Of a stretch of DNA of 8,878 nucleotides, positions 6,378 to 8,878 are shown in pieces (positions within the stretch are counted from its first letter, which is position 1; every line of letters begins with the position of its first letter). Both the position numbers and the translations under genes were made by a program. Where the stretch lies: assembly GCA_046541515.1 (NCBI GenBank), contig JBKHDD010000193.1, forward strand, positions 1 to 8,878, written 5' to 3'. The stretch is from CAYFVR01 sp046541515. GTDB lineage: Bacteria; Desulfobacterota; Desulfobacteria; Desulfobacterales; Desulfococcaceae. Below the pieces are notes generated by a model. That model made no database searches. It saw only the letters and a list, made by a program, of their open reading frames with translations, and was not told the origin of the DNA.

Positions 6378-6409
6378 CCGGAACCCGGCGTGTTTTCTCC
6401 CGGTTCCGG
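6378..6409. terminator. Inverted repeat, possible terminator between convergent genes
   Basis: CCGGAACC (6378-6385) pairs with GGTTCCGG (6402-6409) across a 16-base loop. Two more G-C pairs can form beyond a mismatch. It lies about 30 bases past the stop of the SEC-C gene read on the minus strand. There is no T-run on either side, so it is not a standard intrinsic terminator. The role is a guess from position. Confidence 0.3.
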
Positions 6410-6439
6410 CCCATGGGACGCGAACGCTTTGCGGCCGAC

Positions 6440-8878
6440 TCATCCGCTCCTTTTCACCCGCCCAAGGCAACACTTCTTGTACTTTTTCCCGCTGCCGCAA
6501 GGGCAGAGGTCGTTCCGGCCCACCTTCTTTTTTCCGGTCTCGGCGTCCATAATCCGTTCCCGAGGCGGATGCAGCCGGGCGACCTTGAGCCCCAGATTTT
6601 CGGCCGTCTCGTTGTAAAAGTCGCAATAATTCTCAAAAAACGCTTCCAACATTTCCCCCCGCTGCGCATTGGAAAAGCCGGTAAACACCTGGGCCTCGTC
6701 CCAATGGCGACGGCCTTCCTCCAGCCAGTCAAACGCCTTCGCCTCGTCTCCCGCTTTCGCGGCCAAGGTGGCCAGTCCGAAATGGGCCTGAATGAAGGAC
6801 GGATCACGCGCCAGCGCTTCCTTGTAAAACTCCGTCGCCCGAGCTGGCCGACCCAACTGGGTCAGCACGTTGGCGTATCCGATCCGGAGCCCCACCTTAT
6901 TTGGCGATTCCCGGATGGCCGACTCGTAGGCTTCCAGCCCATCCGGGATGGAGTGCGTTTTTCCAAACACCTGGAGGGTATTAAGTTCGAAGATGGAGGT
7001 TTCCAGCAGTTTCCTTCTTTCTTTTTCATCCTCCGTCAGGGAGATGTACATCAAAAGGCCCTGAAGAAACCGCTCGGTAGATTCCGCCCACTCCATTTCT
7101 CCCGTGGCGCCGCAGTCCGGACACGTGTATTCCTGGCCCGGGAAAAAGGGTTGCTCCGGGTCCTCAAGAAGGTAAACCCGGTTCAGGTCGTATTCGTTTT
7201 CCGCGCCGCAGGCGGCGCATTCCAAAAACTGGCGATAGGAGGGAATGGAAAGCAGGGCTTCCGCGTCATGGTCGAGGAGGGCGTCATCGAGGCGCCGTTG
7301 GAGGGCGTCCGCCTGAAAGACCGTTTTCCGGGCGTCGTCCAGCTCGGGAAATTCCCGCCCCAACAGTTCGGCCAGCAGGACGAACGTCCGGTCGATGTCG
7401 GACTGCCCTTTTCCGGCCTTGGGTCGGATTCGTTCCAAACCGGCCTCGGAAAGGGCATTTTCGGCGAGTTCCAGCACCAGGGCCCGGTTCAGCTTCCAAA
7501 GGTCCTCCCAGTGTTTTTCGGCAAAGGTTTCGATCATCGCCGGCGGCATGGCGAACAGGAAGCTGCAAGCGCCGATTCGGCCTTCGGGACTCAGCTCCGG
7601 ATACCGCCGTTCCAGGGCCTGAAACAAGGGTTCGCCCACCTCGCGCCCCGCCGGCGTCAAAAGCGGGGAAAGGCCGGCGAATTCGGGGTGGTGGTCCAGC
7701 AGGGCGCAAAGCGGGGTGGCCAGTTCCGGCGCGCCCAAGTCGGCGGCGGCCTTTACGAGGTTGTCCAGCGCGAAAAGGGTGCCCTCCTGCCCGGCCATGA
7801 CGCGCCCCCACGCGGCGGCGGCTTCGGCGGCCGGACGCGTGGACAGTTCGGCCATCAGGGCGTCCCGGTAGGGAACCTGAAGGGAATCCACGGCGATCAA
7901 TTCCAAAATCCGTTCCGTGGAAAGGGCCGGAATCCCCGATTCCAGCCGGATCGACCGGGTCATCAATCCGGCCATGGCGAAAAGCAAAAACCCTCCGGCC
8001 CGGTGCGGATAATCATTCGCCCAATCCGCGAAATCCGCTTCGTCGGAAAAAAATGGTTGGGACAGATGGAATTCCGACAGCGAGGAGAGGCGGGGCTGCA
8101 TCTCCCGGAAGGCGGTCAGATAGTCTTCCTCCCGCACGAGCCGAATTCCCCGGGCAATGAGGGAGCGGGTTTCCTCGTCGGGGAAAAGTTCTTCGGGGAG
8201 CCGGATTTCGGCGTCGGGGAGCATGTCCAGTTCGTTAATGACCCAGTATAGGGCCGACGGATCGATGGACAACGCTTCGGCCGCCTCCGCCCCTGCGGGA
8301 ATGCACTCCGGTTCCATCCACTCCCAATCCGAAAAAAAGGCGGACAGCACGGTATCCCGCTTTTCCGGCATCCATCGCAGCGCCGCTTTCAACAAGACGG
8401 CCAAGACGGTATCCGGCGCCAATCCTTCTTCCAAATCCAGTTTTTCAAAGGCCGATTGGGCCATGGATTCCGCGGCGTCCGCCGGCAGCCGGTCGAAATG
8501 AGCCAGAATGCCTTCCCATTCATAGGGTTCGTCCGCAGCGGGATCCCAATCTTCCGCCTGGGCCTGAAATAACTTCACGGCCTCTTCCGGCCCAATTTCC
8601 AGCAAAATTTCTCCCACGCGCCGCTGGTCCGGTCCCTCCATATCCTCCCAGCCATCCACAAGTTGGGGAACGGCCTTGGCAAACCGTTCCGGCGAAAGCA
8701 GCCGGAACATCTCTTTTTTCGCCGAGTGGGGCGCCACGGCGAGAAGCTCCACCAGATCGACATTGCCGAAGAGGCGCTCCTCCATTTCGGAACGTTCGGC
8801 CTCGGAGGACGCATAATCCAGTTGTCGGAACGCCCATTGCCGATGGGTTTCGGAAAAGGGTTTGAATCGAGAAAAAAT
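6440..8878 (-). CDS. Large SEC-C motif protein with zinc ribbon and TPR-like helices (5' end outside window)
   Basis: 812 residues are visible and the frame is still open at position 8878. An ATG at 8785 lacks a well-placed ribosome binding site, and the 31 codons before it read as ordinary protein (for example HRQWAFRQLDYASS), so the true start is probably beyond the window. Numbering from the edge: residues 1 to about 540 are helical, acidic and leucine-rich, likely HEAT-like repeats. A zinc ribbon follows at about 553-590 (CAAC, 28 residues, CPDC). TPR-like helices lie at about 659-726 (GYANVLTQLGRPARATEFYKEAL). The end carries a canonical SEC-C motif, GRNDLCPCGSGKKYKKCC, about 789-806. 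SEC-C binds zinc and is best known from the SecA C-terminus, where it contacts SecB and ribosomes. No signal peptide or membrane segment is seen, so the protein is probably cytoplasmic. Function is unknown. Confidence 0.88.
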   Translation of the reverse strand: MFSRFKPFSETHRQWAFRQLDYASSEAERSEMEERLFGNVDLVELLAVAPHSAKKEMFRLLSPERFAKAVPQLVDGWEDMEGPDQRRVGEILLEIGPEEAVKLFQAQAEDWDPAADEPYEWEGILAHFDRLPADAAESMAQSAFEKLDLEEGLAPDTVLAVLLKAALRWMPEKRDTVLSAFFSDWEWMEPECIPAGAEAAEALSIDPSALYWVINELDMLPDAEIRLPEELFPDEETRSLIARGIRLVREEDYLTAFREMQPRLSSLSEFHLSQPFFSDEADFADWANDYPHRAGGFLLFAMAGLMTRSIRLESGIPALSTERILELIAVDSLQVPYRDALMAELSTRPAAEAAAAWGRVMAGQEGTLFALDNLVKAAADLGAPELATPLCALLDHHPEFAGLSPLLTPAGREVGEPLFQALERRYPELSPEGRIGACSFLFAMPPAMIETFAEKHWEDLWKLNRALVLELAENALSEAGLERIRPKAGKGQSDIDRTFVLLAELLGREFPELDDARKTVFQADALQRRLDDALLDHDAEALLSIPSYRQFLECAACGAENEYDLNRVYLLEDPEQPFFPGQEYTCPDCGATGEMEWAESTERFLQGLLMYISLTEDEKERRKLLETSIFELNTLQVFGKTHSIPDGLEAYESAIRESPNKVGLRIGYANVLTQLGRPARATEFYKEALARDPSFIQAHFGLATLAAKAGDEAKAFDWLEEGRRHWDEAQVFTGFSNAQRGEMLEAFFENYCDFYNETAENLGLKVARLHPPRERIMDAETGKKKVGRNDLCPCGSGKKYKKCCLGRVKRSG

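Noticed and set aside
6368..8251. A 627-codon open frame on the plus strand opposite the SEC-C gene.
   Set aside because: It is antisense to a gene with a clear SEC-C motif and zinc ribbon. The product shows no recognisable domain and is rich in Gly, Arg and Gln as GC-rich shadows are.

Overview
The window is about 8.9 kb of high-GC bacterial chromosome carrying ordinary, tightly packed genes. It holds six protein genes, two of them cut by the window edges. Protein sequences and gene content look Gram-negative. The short palindromic repeats and the mix of genes remind me of sulfate-reducing Desulfobacterota, but this is a low-confidence impression that I cannot test here.

Layout, left to right. 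Positions 1-960 (minus strand, 3' end outside the window) encode TrkA, the NAD-binding RCK subunit of a Trk potassium uptake system, with a TTG start, a strong ribosome binding site and its own sigma-70-like promoter. Positions 1065-4259 (minus) are a biotin locus, transcribed in the order birA, bioY, bioM, bioN. BirA is the biotin-protein ligase and repressor. BioY is the biotin-binding membrane protein. BioM is the ABC ATPase and BioN the coupling protein of an energy-coupling-factor importer. bioY, bioM and bioN overlap one another, but birA is separated from bioY by 216 bases of repeats. Upstream of birA there is a candidate promoter whose -10 box lies inside a candidate BirA operator, so BirA charged with biotinyl-AMP could shut off its own gene and possibly the importer behind it.

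Divergent from birA, on the plus strand (4574-6256), is a gene for an exported tetratricopeptide-repeat protein with a signal peptide and a C-terminal membrane anchor; its function is unknown. Converging on it from the right edge, on the minus strand (6440 to beyond 8878), is a large protein of unknown function with a zinc ribbon, TPR-like helices and a C-terminal SEC-C metal-binding motif.

Two related palindromic elements lie at about 3196-3255 and 6295-6365. Their hairpin stems differ by a compensatory base-pair change, and a run of heptamer repeats lies beside the first. I did not find an exotic defence, mobile or RNA system. The points most worth checking are the BirA operator/promoter overlap, the paired palindromic elements, and the two uncharacterised repeat proteins.
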